A stretch of DNA of 64,000 nt from contig NC_072805.1 in assembly GCF_028583425.1 (NCBI RefSeq), forward strand, positions 18,052,001 to 18,116,000, written 5' to 3'. This stretch comes from Eublepharis macularius. Its lineage: Eukaryota; Chordata; Lepidosauria; Squamata; Eublepharidae. Position 1 is the first letter of the stretch. The number at the start of each line of letters is the position of its first letter. The notes below the pieces were generated by a model that saw nothing but the letters and a program-made list of their open reading frames with translations, searched no databases and had not been told where the DNA came from. Of the stretch, positions 1 to 10,492 are shown one piece after another. The position numbers were made by a program, and so were the translations under genes.

Positions 1-429
1 AGGGTGCTGGAATCTGAATGCACTTCAACACCCAGTGTTATAAGTACCTCCCTGCATATCATGACAGGCAGCATCCAGTGACATGATCCTTCCTTCCTGG
101 TGTCATTCCTCAGAGTGACCTTTCCTTCCAACCACAACGGGGCTCTTCTGACTTGGAAGCAAGTTACTTTGTGCATGGGTGAAAACCCATTGATCCTGAG
201 CGGTACCTTGTTACAGCTTTGACACAAAGCGGGTTGGATTCCAACCACCTCCCCCTTCAGCCCATTATCCACGGGTTAGTGACACAAGAACGACCCCTCT
301 GTTTTCCAGGTCATTGCATGCCTAACGACTCCCTCCCTTTGCTACTCATTAATGGGACAGGCTGGTCCAAACAAACCCTCTTGCTCTGCTAGGAAAAAAG
401 CGAACATCTTAAACAAATGCACAACAAAG
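1..429. other. unassigned non-coding DNA
   Basis: No coding exon, RNA gene or repeat family could be recognised here. Short open frames on both strands lack splice context and family resemblance. Confidence 0.5.
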
Positions 430-495
430 AGTGCAATCCTAAACAGAGTTACTCCAGTCTAAGTCCACTGGAGTAACTCTGCTTAGGATTGCACT
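430..495. repeat. 29-nt inverted repeat (hairpin)
   Basis: Two 29-nt arms, 430-458 and 467-495, are reverse complements at 28 of 29 positions with an 8-nt loop. The ends carry AGTGCAATCCTAA. Sequences of the TAGGATTGCA type recur near 30005 and 32950, so this looks like a folded-back piece of a dispersed repeat rather than a regulatory hairpin. Confidence 0.75.
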
Positions 496-901
496 GTAAG
501 TTTGCATGTGGAAAAGTGCACAACACATGCACAACACAAACGGATTGTAGTCCTGAAATATTATCCTGTAATAGGTCAGAAACCCTTGGGTTGTATCCAG
601 AGGTAATTGCCAACTGATGGGATTTCCATCAACAAAATAGGACTTTCTGCTGCAACAACTTGAAATGTTGTAGGGGGACAAAGGATCCCTCCAATATAGC
701 ATGAAGGATGAGTTGGAGGTCTGCAATGAAAGGAGGAAGTGGCAAAACTCCACCCCTTGCTTCTGTCAGCAGAAACCAACTGCTGGATCCAACCACACCC
801 TCTAACTTTCACAAATAAACTGAGACATGCATATCCATATAGTGCTGCCTTATACCAACACTGGAAGGCGGCATGGTATAGTCTAATCTTGCCAGATCTC
901 A
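496..901. other. unassigned non-coding DNA
   Basis: Nothing recognisable; overlapping short frames on both strands look like chance. Confidence 0.45.
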
Positions 902-1135
902 GAGCCAAGCTACAAGTGATGTCTGACACAGGTTGGATACTTGTCAGCTTCCCTCAAGTTTTCATGTGAAATGTAAGCGTGCTGGTCTTGCAGCTTGGCT
1001 CTCTGACTGCTGTCCAAGGGACTTTTCAACTGTCACTTGTCCAACATTCCGCCAAGCTGCCTACATTTCCCATCAAAACTTGAGGGAAGCTGACAAATGT
1101 CCAACTTGTGTCAGGCGTCACGTGTAGCTTGGCTC
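902..1135. mobile_element. foldback MITE, AGCCAAGCTACAAGTGACG family, long class
   Basis: The termini are GAGCCAAGCTACAAGTG and its inverse, with an interior of the CAGGTTGGA/TTGATGGGAAATGTAG type in both orientations. A direct TCA flanks each end (899-901 and 1136-1138). Related copies are at 11150, 20394 and 62906. It has no coding capacity. The 3-bp duplication suggests mobilisation by a PIF/Harbinger-like transposase; the family assignment is inferred. Confidence 0.75.
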
Positions 1136-1475
1136 TCAGAGGCGAGCAGGGTCAATCCTGGTCAGTACGGGAGACTGCCAAGAAAGATGGCAGTTGCATT
1201 GCAGAGTAAAGCAATGCAGACCAACTCTGCTCTTTACTTGTCCTGAAAACCCCTTGACGGGGTCTCTGTAAGTCAGTTGCGGCTCACACACATGCATATT
1301 GTCATTGCCTATTCCGATGGGCAAAAATTCTGCAGGATCTCTGGCAGAGAGGGATCTTTCAGAGATCTGCTGCCTGAAGGCTGAAACAGCGAGATGAAGA
1401 TCAAGCTACAGGAGATCATGCATATCCATCGGTCTGGAAAATGCCCAAGGAGTAGTCACATTTGTCAGCCATAGC
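1136..1475. other. unassigned spacer
   Basis: No gene or repeat recognised between two transposon copies. Confidence 0.45.
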
Positions 1476-1908
1476 CAGGGGTCATTTTGTAGAAAAAGAG
1501 CTGGAGGAACTCATTAGCATAACGCATTAGCATATGCCATGCCCCTTGCCATCACCAGAAGTGTGTCATTAGCATAACTGATTTGCATATGCCACACCCT
1601 CTGACATCACCTATCCTGGCTGTTTTGGACCCAATCATGGCCATTTAGGGCCGAAATTGGGCTCAAAATGGCAAAAAGGGGCCAAAAATGGCCAAAAAGG
1701 GGCCAAAAATGGTCATGATCAGGCCGCTGCTGATTGGGAGAGTGATCCACCACCTGTCAGAGGCCCAATTCGGACCGTTTCAGCCCCAATCCAGGCTGAA
1801 ACAGGCCCCAAATGGCTGAGAGTCAGGTGGGCGGGGCCACCTGTCATGTGACTTTTGGGGAACTGCCCAAACTGCATTCCTGTGCGTTCCCCCTTGAAAT
1901 GAGCCCTG
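1476..1908 (+). mobile_element. non-autonomous hAT-type element (CAGGGGTCATTT family)
   Basis: It starts CAGGGGTCATTTTGTAGAAA and ends ATGAGCCCTG. The flanks are imperfect 8-mers, GCCATAGC and GTCATAAC (6 of 8), consistent with an old 8-bp hAT target-site duplication. The interior has many GGCCAAAA-type units. It is one of three copies in the window (27669, 44082); the third has a perfect 8-bp duplication, which supports the typing. No transposase frame is present. Confidence 0.75.
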
Positions 1909-1925
1909 GTCATAACAAACTAAAC

Positions 1926-2160
1926 AGAAGTCCACTGGCACCTTAAAGGGTAACAACATTTATTCCACCATGAGCTTTTGTGGGTCAAAATTCACATCTT
2001 CAGTCGCTAAAAACTTTTTTAGATATTATAAAATGCTCACTAGTGTTTGATAGTCTGCTTATGTACTGGGGACTGGAAAAACAATGGGTCACTCTACGCA
2101 GATCCAGAGGAGGTAGCCGTGTTAAAGGTGCTACTGGACTCTACAGAGTTATTTTATTTT
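1926..2160. repeat. fragment of GATCCAGAGGAG / AAGGTGCTACTGGACTC repeat
   Basis: Contains degraded pieces of the dispersed repeat seen more fully at 34530, 60518 and 62366. A caccttaaag / tttattcca / gagctttt arm is followed by GATCCAGAGGAG and the inverse arm AAGGTGCTACTGGACTC. It is old and partly rearranged. Confidence 0.6.
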
Positions 2161-2165
2161 ACTTC

Positions 2166-2840
2166 TTTAGAGCATTTATTTCTTGTATCTCTATAAAATA
2201 CATTTATTATAATTTACATCTCTCTGCTATAGCACTTCTTCTGAAGTGATCAGAGTGTCTGTCATGTTTCCCCACAACCAGTTGTTACAACAGCTCTGTA
2301 AAGCAGGCCAGTCTTAGCTTCTCCATGTTGCAGATGGAAGCCTGAAGCTGAGACCATATGCCATCCAGGGTATTCATGGAGGAGGTATAAGGGCTTCCCA
2401 ATTTGCAAATAATTTGCTTAATCACTACACTACTTGTTAAAAATACCAAATCCACTGTTCTAATGCCAAAAGTTTTGGGAAGCCAACAGCCACAAATGGG
2501 TTGACGAACCAATGGATAATCCATCGAAAAATTGGCACAACTGGCAAATAGAATATGAGCCAAACAGCTGACCACCCCTGCTCTGAATTCCCATACTTTC
2601 AGAAATAAGCTGAGCAGTTCCTGGGAAACAGGGCCTTTCCTGCAGTGGCACCTCACCTCTGGAATTCTCTCACTGCAGCTGTTTTCCTGATTCCTAGCCA
2701 ATCTACATTTAGGAGCCAGGAGAAAATTTCTCTACTTATTTTTTTGCTGAGTTCTGCCCTTTTCATGTCTTGTTAGCTTTCAATACCGAGAGTGTGATTC
2801 TCAGTGCTGTTGCTACCTGTGAATTTTGTTATTTTTGTTG
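2166..2840. other. unassigned non-coding DNA
   Basis: The minus strand holds the longest open frame of the region (2285-2701, 138 codons), but it resembles no known protein and has no exon borders, so it is not called a gene. It may be a decayed LINE piece. Confidence 0.4.
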
Positions 2841-3065
2841 TTGTTGTATTTTTTTAATACTTTATTTTTCAATTTTTCAAATATAACAAAATCAAGCTTT
2901 CTAAAGTACATAAAGTAATAACAATATTGTTTCTTTTTTAATTATATAACTCAAATAAAATAACTTACACAGATGTCTAATGTTGAACAGTTTAAATTCT
3001 ATAGGCCTACATTTCATAGAAACTTATTTCCAAACAAGATTTCACAATGTCAACCTTCCTTGTTA
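2841..3065 (-). mobile_element. AT-rich retroelement 3' tail
   Basis: The run tttttttaatactttatttttc followed by AT-rich sequence resembles the reverse complement of a LINE 3' end. A similar tract is at 39915-40010. The family cannot be named with confidence. Confidence 0.35.
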
Positions 3066-3074
3066 TTGTATTTT

Positions 3075-3600
3075 AAACTAGCTTGATACCCGTGCTTCAC
3101 CACATTATCTAACTACTTTAAATCCAGTTATAATACTTGGCAACTCTAGTGAACTTTTAGGGGAAGACGGGGAGATGCAGTTTACCTCAGGACTCATTCA
3201 ATGACTCCCGCAACTGCATACTGTTTAGAAAGTGGGGGATGAGGACCAATCAGGCCGCATACACAAATGACCTCTGTGTTCCAATTCTCAAGGGTGGAGG
3301 GATGAGGTGTGAAATGTTGTGAGCTCCAATCAGCCTGCATATGCAAATGACCTTGAAAGGCTGGCCCAATCAGGGAAGAGTGGCCAAGCCAGCAGTAGGT
3401 GGGGATGCAAGCAGACAGCAGCCTGCCAGCCACACAGGGAAGCTGTGTCCCTTTGGGAAAACACATTTTACCCCTTTTTACCCCCTTAGGGGGCGAATTT
3501 CTTAAAATCCCTTCTTAGTGGGTGTTTACATAATGAAAGGAATATTCTCCCCAAATTTCATGTTTCTAGGTCCAGGGGTTTGGGCTGGGCGTTGATGAGT
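3075..3600 (+). repeat. unclassified dispersed repeat beginning near 'tagcttgatacccgtgcttc'
   Basis: The 'gatacccgtgcttc' opening and the 'ccccaaatttcatgtttctaggtc' type tail are familiar from moderately repetitive elements in animal genomes. The superfamily could not be decided from this single copy, and there is no coding capacity. Confidence 0.35.
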
Positions 3601-4128
3601 CAGTCAGGACTCTTGTCTATATGTAGAGATGGTGTTGTATATTGATTTGAAGCTGCCTCAAAAATTACTGATGGAGAGTCTTTCAGGATATCAATTTTTT
3701 AAATAGGTCAGTAAGAAACCTTCATAAAGCACCATACAAGCCATCACATACTTCCATCAAGTGAGCAGCTAACTCATAGCCCCCACCTAAACAACTAATT
3801 CAGGCGATGAACAAGGATGGGATGTTTTGCCTGTAATTTGTAGTTTATTGTTCCCACCAAATTTTGCCAGTCTTTCCCACAGTTTGGCAATGCAGGAAAT
3901 TCCTTGCAGACACACCCTTATCATTCAACGCTGAAGGCCCTGGGCATGTTGTGAGATTGTTCTGTACATAAAATTAAGGCCTTTCCAGACACGGAGGTTG
4001 TGCGGAGGTAACTGGAATTGCTATGTGGTTTTGCTCAAGCAAATGCTTCTATTGCGCAATGATCACTCTCTTTGACTGCAATATTACCACCAATTTTAGT
4101 TGCTTGTAAACAGTGGCTTCATTAGTAC
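3601..4128. other. unassigned non-coding DNA
   Basis: Nothing recognisable by eye. Confidence 0.45.
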
Positions 4129-4729
4129 CTGAGGAGCTGTGGCTCTGTGGTAGCTTGGCACACGAAAAGTCCGAGGTTCAAACCCCGGCTACTCCAGTTA
4201 AAAAGATCAGGTAGTAGATGATGTGAAAGAACTCTACTTGAGATCCCAGGGAACTGCTGCCATTCTGAACAGACAATACTGAACTTGATCGGACAGTGGT
4301 CTGAGGCCGTTTTTACACGTCCTTATAGGCATGGCCCGCCCACAGAACTCTAGTGGCTTTTTCTCAGGCTTCCTCACATCTACATTTGCAAAACATATGT
4401 ATACTGTTTCATTGCCGCCTTTTCAGCGTGTTTACTGGGAATGCAGTTTCTCTAGTGTTTTCTTTTGCTGCAGGTTGACAAAGTGGCTTTTTTTCCTGTT
4501 CTTTGGCATATGAATGCTTAAAGCGCTCTGAAGAATCCACCCATTTCCTCCCAGTTCCTCCCCAGAAGCTCGTTCCCTTTCTGTTCAGCCGCAGAAGCCT
4601 CCCTGCAAAATAAGCTGCATGCAATTGTACATGGGCCAAGTTAAAAAAAAAAATTGAAAGGCAACTGGGTGATTTCAGGCTGCGATGACGAAAGTGCCTG
4701 ACCTCCCCTCCAAAACCACTTGTTAGGGA

Positions 4730-5490
4730 TAGAGATGGGCACAAACAGCAATACAAACAAAAAAAAACCACGAACAACCCAATCTGCTGTTCACGAACAA
4801 GCTGTTCGTTGGTCATTGTAAACCTTGTGTTGTGTTCGTCAGCTGTTCGTCAAGCCAGACAGTCTGGTGCCTTTCAATCAATTCCCCTGGCAACATAGGC
4901 ATGGACTGTCTGAACTCTGTCTGAACTCCTTCAGGCTTTCCTTCTGGCTTGTAAGTTAACCCCTCAAAGTAGCTTCCAGCAGACAATCCATTTTTTTCCA
5001 CTGTGAAAAGAAAATGACAGGAAAGCAAGGGACCCATGGATCTCATGAAGATTCTCCCTGCCCCTCTCGCACTGGGCCACAGCAGCCCAGTGGCGGCGGC
5101 TCTCCCGGTGCAAGAGGAATGGGGAAAATCTCCCTGCCCCTCTCACACCGGGCTGCAGCAGCCTGACACTGCCAGCTCTCCCAGTGCAAGAGGGACGGGG
5201 AGAATCTCCGCGCTCGTCTCGCACCGGGCAGCAGCAGCCTGGCAGTGCTGGGGTGGGGCAGGGGGCTGGGGTTGTGGGGTGTTTAAAGGGCCCTGCCGCT
5301 TGCAAGTGGCAGGACAGGGCCCTCCTGCCAGCTGATAGTTTAAAGGGATCTTTAAAGGGCCATGAACAACAAACAATGAACATGTTTGGTAACAGGTCAG
5401 GTTCGTCAATGTTCATTGTTCGTTGTTCGTGGATGGCAATGAACAACTAACAGCGTGTTCGGGGGGTTTTTTCGTTTGTGCCCGTGTCTA
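4730..5490. mobile_element. hAT-type element, TAGAGATGGGCAC family, nested
   Basis: The ends are TAGAGATGGGCACAAAC and GTTTGTGCCCGTGTCTA. The flanking 8-mers GTTAGGGA and ATTAGGGA match at 7 of 8, the hAT signature. Repeated GTTCGT/ACGAAC motifs fill the subterminal regions. The copies at 16263 and 49355 are about half as long; the extra length here is largely a GC-rich interior with a 76-bp tandem repeat. Confidence 0.85.
5053..5280 (+). repeat. 76-bp tandem repeat, three units
   Basis: The anchor TCTCC recurs at 5053, 5129 and 5205, exactly 76 bp apart. Each unit carries CCCCTCTCGCAC-, GGGC-CAGCAGCC- and CTCTCCCGGTGCAAGAGG-like blocks. The period is not a multiple of three, so the overlapping long frames are not a repeat protein. 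Confidence 0.85.
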
Positions 5491-5692
5491 ATTAGGGACT
5501 GTTTGAAGGCTGTCTTGTGACCTCACAGCGCAATGTAAGCAGTTGTGAGGAGTGTGTGTGAAGGATGAGTTGTTGGAGCTACTCAGCAAAACATACACCT
5601 AAAGCGGAAAAAAAAGGGCGGGAATGACAGGCCCTTTTTGTAGAAATGGCCTGAATCAGTATAAGGCAGCTTCACACATATGTCTTGAACAC

Positions 5693-6464
5693 ATATTGGA
5701 TGGTACCTGAGATTTTAAGGGAAGGAGCATCACAAATTCCTCTTCTTATTCACCTGTGCCACATTTCTCAAAAATAATGGCATGCATCCTATCTTAGAAG
5801 AAACCTTCAACTTAAGTGGCTCTTCCACTGGAGGAAAGTTGAAGGACTTGAAAGTTGAAGGACTAGGTCTTAGGCTAGAGCAAAGCTTGAAATTTTGCTC
5901 AGGGGAGTTGTAGGATTCATGCCAATGTGATTTAATTTTCATCACTGGATACCTATCCAAGAGTTTAGATTCATATGTTTAACTGTGTCAAGGAAATGCT
6001 TCATTACCAGCTTCAGGACAGCCCTGGAAGCAGAGTTGTGAGAAACATCTGGCAGAACTTAAGGACTGACTACCACATTACGATGTCCTCAGGTCCTGTC
6101 TGCTTTCACGTACATTGGATAATGCACTTTCAATGCTTCTTAGCAATTGTTCGCAACAAGATTACAGGAAAATTCAGTTGCAAATTATTGCTAAAGTACA
6201 TTGAAAGAGCACTGAAAGCACATTATTCTGTGTGTGTGAAAGCAGCCTGCACAAGGACTTTCAACCTGAGACGAGTTGTGAGTTCTTTACTGGACACTTG
6301 ATTCTTAGGTGCCCAAGGGCCAATTTGAATAGGTACCATGGCATACTGGGAGAAGGTAGTTATGCCCCCACAGCCACTATTTGCCCCATGGAGTTTCCAT
6401 ATATATTGTGGTATATGTGCAGGTTTCTCAAATGGGTCAAATAGCACCTTCCTGTAACTATTAT
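5693..6464. other. unassigned non-coding DNA
   Basis: No exon or repeat recognised; overlapping short frames on both strands are probably chance. Confidence 0.4.
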
Positions 6465-6872
6465 GGCCATTTCCACACACCCTTATAGGGATGGCCCACT
6501 GATGGAATACTGGCAGCTTTTCCTCAGGAATCCAGACGTCTCCATTTTCAAAATGGTTGTGGGCTGTTTGGCTCCCATTTTTTCGGCACCTTTTCTGGGA
6601 ACGCACTTACTGAGGTGCCAGAAAAGGTACTGAAAAAACAGAAGCCAAACAGTCCACAACCATTTTGAAAACGACTATGGGCCAAGCTACAAGTGACGAA
6701 TGACACTTGAACAGCAAGTGTATTTCTCCCTGTTCACTTGCCCTCCACTCAATCCACTTGCTGTTCAAGTGTCATTCGTCACTTGTAGCTTGGCCCTATG
6801 TCTGGATTCCTGGGGGAAAGCCGCCAGCATTCCATGAGTGAGCAGTCCCTATAAGGGCATGTGGAAACGGCC
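6465..6872. mobile_element. GGCC-end foldback element (TSD TAT)
   Basis: Long inverted arms start GGCCATTTCCACACACC and end GTGGAAACGGCC, flanked by TAT at 6462-6464 and 6873-6875. Arm features such as CTTATAGGGATGG, CCAGACGTC and CCAAACAG recur inverted. A second MITE (6679-6796) lies inside the right arm. Confidence 0.85.
6679..6796. mobile_element. 118-bp foldback MITE (TSD TAT), nested
   Basis: The termini are GGGCCAAGCTACAAGTGACG and its exact inverse, with direct TAT at 6676-6678 and 6797-6799. Removing it together with one TAT restores the host element's right arm (ACTAT then GTCTGGATTCCTG), which matches the left arm. Copies at 11029 and 46202 are also 118 bp. Confidence 0.92.
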
Positions 6873-6875
6873 TAT

Positions 6876-8029
6876 TTCAGGTAGGGAAGATATAAGCCCA
6901 CTTACCTTGGGCTTACCCAATGGGAAACTTGCATCTCATTGTGTATTCTCATGGCAGACCTGGACACTGTAAGAGTACATAATACTGACTTTGATAGACC
7001 AGTTGTCAGATTTTACACAAGGCAATGTCAAGTGTCCATGTGACAAAACACCTTTTCTTTCCAGCTGCCATTTTGCTCTTCCAAGTGCACTCCTACACAC
7101 GAGCACATGCATACAGAGACTTTACGAGGCAACACAGTTTGGAAAATGTTTCCAAAGAGGTAATGTGTATGTCCACCCTCCAAAATTCACCTTAGCTTTT
7201 CATATAAATCATATCGGCCACCAGGCCCAAATTAGATATTACTATACCCTGCACTGCTGGATATCAGTTTCACTCAGTGAAATGGTACTGGGGTGTGGGG
7301 AACGGGAAGTGCAAAACCCCATTGCTTTCCCCACCATTGTTTTGGTCCAAATCACAGCGTGACAGGGCCATTTACTTTTTAAAATGCTCAGAAGATCTTT
7401 ACATGAATCTTCCAGCATCATGTTCAGGTTGGCTCTAAGTTAAGAAGATTTTTTTTTAAAGCAAAGAAACAGTTTCTAGTTTTCTGTATGCAACCTTTAA
7501 AAGCCTATTAGGATTAAAGAAGGAAACTCCTTAATTTGGATGTAATAAAGTCAGCGAGAAGAGCATGTTTTGACAAGCAACCCAGGTGAATGGAAGTGGG
7601 TGGCTTGGAAGGAATAAAGAATCCGTCCAGGATGAGCTCATTCTCGTCCAGTTTCACCCGAGGGTTCACACGGCAGGGGGAAATGTCAGCTGCTACATTT
7701 AGTAAAGTTCAGGGATTTGCAGACCTTTGGCAAAGCTGCAACAGTCGCTCTTCACTCATCCAGCCATTTTTTCCCTTTAAAAAACCCCCAGCCATTACAA
7801 GTAGTGCTGAAAAGACGGATCAACAAAGTCAAACAACTTTATCATTATGTTCAGAAGCATCGTTTGTGAATGGAAATGCACTCAAAGTGCAAAATTCTGG
7901 AAAGGCATTACAATATCTGGGTTTTGAGAGCGGGGCAGAGGAGTCTAAATTTGGGATTGCAAAGTTTGTGGTAGGAAGCTTAGATTTCACAGAAGTTGTA
8001 GGCAGCCTTGTAGGTTTTTTTATTTATTA
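6876..8029. other. unassigned non-coding DNA
   Basis: Plus-strand open frames at 6991-7362 and 7590-8030 lack exon signals and resemble no protein known to me. No repeat recognised. Confidence 0.4.
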
Positions 8030-8230
8030 GGCCCAAATTTTCACAAAACAGCCTCCAAGCTTTCAGTTCCCCAGGACTCTTCATCAGGTTGAGGGTTCAG
8101 TGCAGGAAAATGGAGATTTAAAATATGTTCTACAACGTAACGGGAAAACAAGCTGTTGGAGGCCTTCTTGAGATGTAACTGGCGCTTGGTTGCTTCCTGG
8201 TAAATGTCTGGCAAATGTTTTGGAGATCCT
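8030..8230 (-). repeat. possible retroelement end ('cttcatcaggttg' motif)
   Basis: The stretch 'aagctttcagttccccagg...cttcatcaggttg' reads in reverse like the 'cctgatgaag...gaaagctt' ends common in vertebrate retroelements. The assignment is tentative. Confidence 0.3.
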
Positions 8231-8465
8231 CCTCACCAATGAATCAATGTGGCAAGGGCTCCCAGATAGATCGAAAAATTGAAAACCATTGGTCTAGATC
8301 GTTTTCATTGATACAGAGAGTCCCTGTGACCAGCTCAAAGGGAATGGAGACCATCAGTAAGGAAAGAATACTGGTGGTGTGTGCGATTTCCTTACCTCTG
8401 GGGGTGGTTGGGTATCCTTGTGTTCTTGAGGGAAGTCTCTACAGCAGATGGTTATCCCATCTTTC

Positions 8466-8735
8466 TTTGGAAACTTCTAGAAGAAGTTCTGGGCCTTCCC
8501 TCACATTTTTTTGTTAATCAAGGAGAGAAGTCCTGGGCCTTCCCTCACATCTTGTCCCACCGAAGAACTACTTTTTTGTTAATCAAGGAGAGGAGTTCTG
8601 GGCCGTTCCTCTCTTTTTGTCTCACTGAAGAACGATTTTTATTGTTAATCAAGAAGAGAAGTTCCCTTCCCTCCTTGAAGAGTGGAAAAGTTGTTCCACG
8701 GAAGAACTACTTTTATTGTTAATCAAGATAACCCT
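8466..8735 (+). repeat. minisatellite, period 65-74 bp, about 4 units
   Basis: The anchor GTTAATCAAG recurs at 8513, 8578, 8644 and 8718 (spacings 65, 66 and 74). Between anchors, GAGAAGTCCTGGGCC, CCTCACAT and GAAGAACTACTTTT blocks recur with drift. Open frames through it are artefacts of the repeat. Confidence 0.85.
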
Positions 8736-8954
8736 TTATTGGTTAAATCACAATTTAAAAACCCAACTTAATTCAATGAAGGACAAAGGTTTGGAGGCTA
8801 ACTACTATCTTGCTGACTATTCCTTCCACTGCAACAGTAAGACAGCTATGCATACAGTTAGCCCCTTAAACTGGTCATTAAACTGGATGTATATAGGAAG
8901 CTTTATACTGTGTTTTATACACTGCCTAGAATGTCCTTGCCCTTGAATTAAGGC

Positions 8955-9180
8955 TGTACATGTGGTGGTAGAAAGTGCTGTGAAGTCATAGCTATCTTAT
9001 GGCAACCCCTGCTGGGGTTTTCAAGACAAGAGACTAAGGGAGTTGGTTTGCCATTGCCTGCCTCTGCATAGAGACAATGGTCTTCATTGGAGGTCTCCCA
9101 TCCAGTTACTAACCAAGATCAATTCTGCTTAGCTTCCGAGATCTGACAAGTACAAGCTTGCCAGAGCTATAGCTGAGCCA
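8955..9180 (-). mobile_element. 5S-rRNA-derived SINE
   Basis: The reverse complement contains the 5S rRNA internal promoter region (CAGATCTCGGAAGCTAAGCAG and a diverged TTGGTTAGTAACTGGATGGG), followed by a tail related to the second copy (GGCAATGGCAAACCAACTC, AGCTATGACTTCACAGCAC). This is a SINE3-type head. It is degraded and is a retroposon, not a functional 5S gene. Confidence 0.85.
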
Positions 9181-9705
9181 AATCCAGCTCATCAAATCCA
9201 CCCATTTTGGAGGCCATAAAGAGCTTGAAATCCCTGTCGTTGCTTCTCTTTCCAGGCCCCTTTTCACACAGATGTGTCCTCCCATATGTGTGCTAAGCTG
9301 CAGCCGTTTTCCTCCATGCTTCTCCGTGATGTCGTTTTTCATTTGTTTCCTTTCCATTGTTTCTTTATTGTTCCTCCATGCTTTCTCACATCACATCAGA
9401 GGTGGTGTGAGAACTTACAAAGAAACTATAGAAAGACAACAAATGGGTAACCATGTAGTGAGGAAGCTTAGGCAAAAGAAGTTGAAGTTCCGCAATCAAA
9501 AGCAAGAGAAAAAGCTAGGGTTGAACCATTGCTGGTACTCAGTGCAGTTGTGGGAGAAAACGGGGGGCAGCAACTTAAAACCACAGAGTGAATCCTAGAG
9601 TGCCCCACAACACAGTGATATCAATTCTGGTAACGTAACCAGAAGTGACATTGTAGCATCAGAAAATTGCTGTTTGTGGAATTCTTGCCCCTACCAGTCT
9701 CCCAA
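9181..9705. other. unassigned non-coding DNA
   Basis: Nothing recognised; a plus-strand frame at 9272-9598 shows no family resemblance. Confidence 0.4.
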
Positions 9706-9998
9706 GAGCCCCGTGGCGCAGAGTGGTAAGCGGCAGTACTGCTCGCGACCTGAGTTCGATCCTGGCGGAAGCCGGGTTCAGGTAGTCAGCTCAAGGTTGA
9801 CTCAGCCTTCCATCCTTCCGAGGTCAGTAAAATGAGTACTCAGGTTCCTGGGGGTAAAGTGTAGATGACTGGGGAAGGCAATGGGAAACCATCCCGCAAA
9901 AAGTCTGCCAAGAAAACGTCGTAATGCAACGTCCCCCCATGGGTCAGTAATGACTCGGTGCTTGCACAGGGGACTACCTTTACCTTTTACCATCTTCC
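9706..9998 (+). mobile_element. Sauria SINE, near full length
   Basis: A tRNA-like head (GAGCCCCGTGGCGCAGAGTG; B-box-like GAGTTCGATCC) is followed by the conserved body (GACTCAGCCTTCCATCCTTC) and a Bov-B-like tail (ATGGGTCAGTAATGACTCGG). It ends in two ACCTTT units. This layout is diagnostic for Sauria SINEs, which use the Bov-B LINE machinery. A truncated copy is at 25487. Confidence 0.92.
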
Positions 9999-10119
9999 AT
10001 AGGTGGCAGCCAAAGAAAAGACCCTCTGACGGACTTTCAAGCATGGCTGATAGGGAGACCAGGTCTGCTGCTTCCGTGGGAGACTTCTCGGCTTTCAGCC
10101 ACTCAGCTAGGTGGTAGTG

Positions 10120-10492
10120 GTGGGAATGCTGGGAGAATGGAGGATTGGCATTGCACTGACACTATGATGTCACTTCCAACATGACCCAGAAGTGACATCA
10201 TTGTGTCAGCCCAAATTCTATGACGGGGACATCCAAATCATGCTTGAAGTGATGTCATGGCATTAATGTGACACCAAAATGCAGCCGCCCCACTGAAAGT
10301 TTTAATGTCTATGAAAACTTAGTCAGTCTCCCCCCCCCCCCCATTGTATTGTTGCAGTTTAAAAAATTGTAATCCCCCTTGAGTGTCAAGGAGAAAGGAG
10401 GACTAAAATAAATGTCATGTCCATCACATGTTAAGCTATTATAGGAGTTTTAGCTCTGTTGCCGTGGCAACACATGCTACCTTTGTCCGAGA
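10120..10492. other. spacer with CACTTCC/GTGACATCAT repeat remnants
   Basis: Short inverted pieces of GATGTCACTTCC / AGAAGTGACATCA type resemble the interior of the hAT-like elements at 22030 and 41116. There is a C11-12 homopolymer near 10331. No gene. Confidence 0.4.

Larger units (their letters stand above)
4305..5651. mobile_element. GGCC-end element inserted in a SINE (TSD TGA)
   Basis: It starts GGCCGTTTTTACACGTCC and ends TTGTAGAAATGGCC, flanked by TGA at 4302-4304 and 5652-5654. Its left arm resembles the left arm of the element at 6465 (CTTATAG, ATGGCCC, TTTTCTCAGG blocks). Without the nested hAT element it would be about 580 bp, longer than the other copies. No transposase is visible. 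Confidence 0.8.
4129..5692 (+). mobile_element. tRNA-derived SINE split by a nested insertion
   Basis: The 5' part (4129-4304) has a tRNA-like head with pol III box-like segments (TGGCTCTGTGGTAGC and GGTTCAAACC), then the body ATCAGGTAGTAG...CAGACAATACTGAACTTG. It stops in ...GTGGTCTGA. The expected 3' end, ATCAGTATAAGGCAGCTTC, resumes after 5654. The 1347 bp between is a GGCC-end element flanked by direct TGA. Other SINE copies (10828, 15961, 46081, 46570, 49955) show the uninterrupted layout. Confidence 0.85.

Noticed and set aside
2285-2701. A 138-codon minus-strand gene
   Set aside because: No similarity to known proteins, no splice signals and no repeat family link; treated as chance or decayed repeat.
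4129-4204. A tRNA gene (box A and box B-like segments, clover-like head)
   Set aside because: It continues directly into a conserved SINE body and 3' end shared by several copies, so it is a SINE head.
5053-5280. A CRISPR-like array
   Set aside because: Three contiguous 76-bp units without spacers in a vertebrate genome form a minisatellite.
4964-5450. A repeat-containing protein on either strand
   Set aside because: The 76-bp tandem period shifts frame at every unit and lies within a hAT element.
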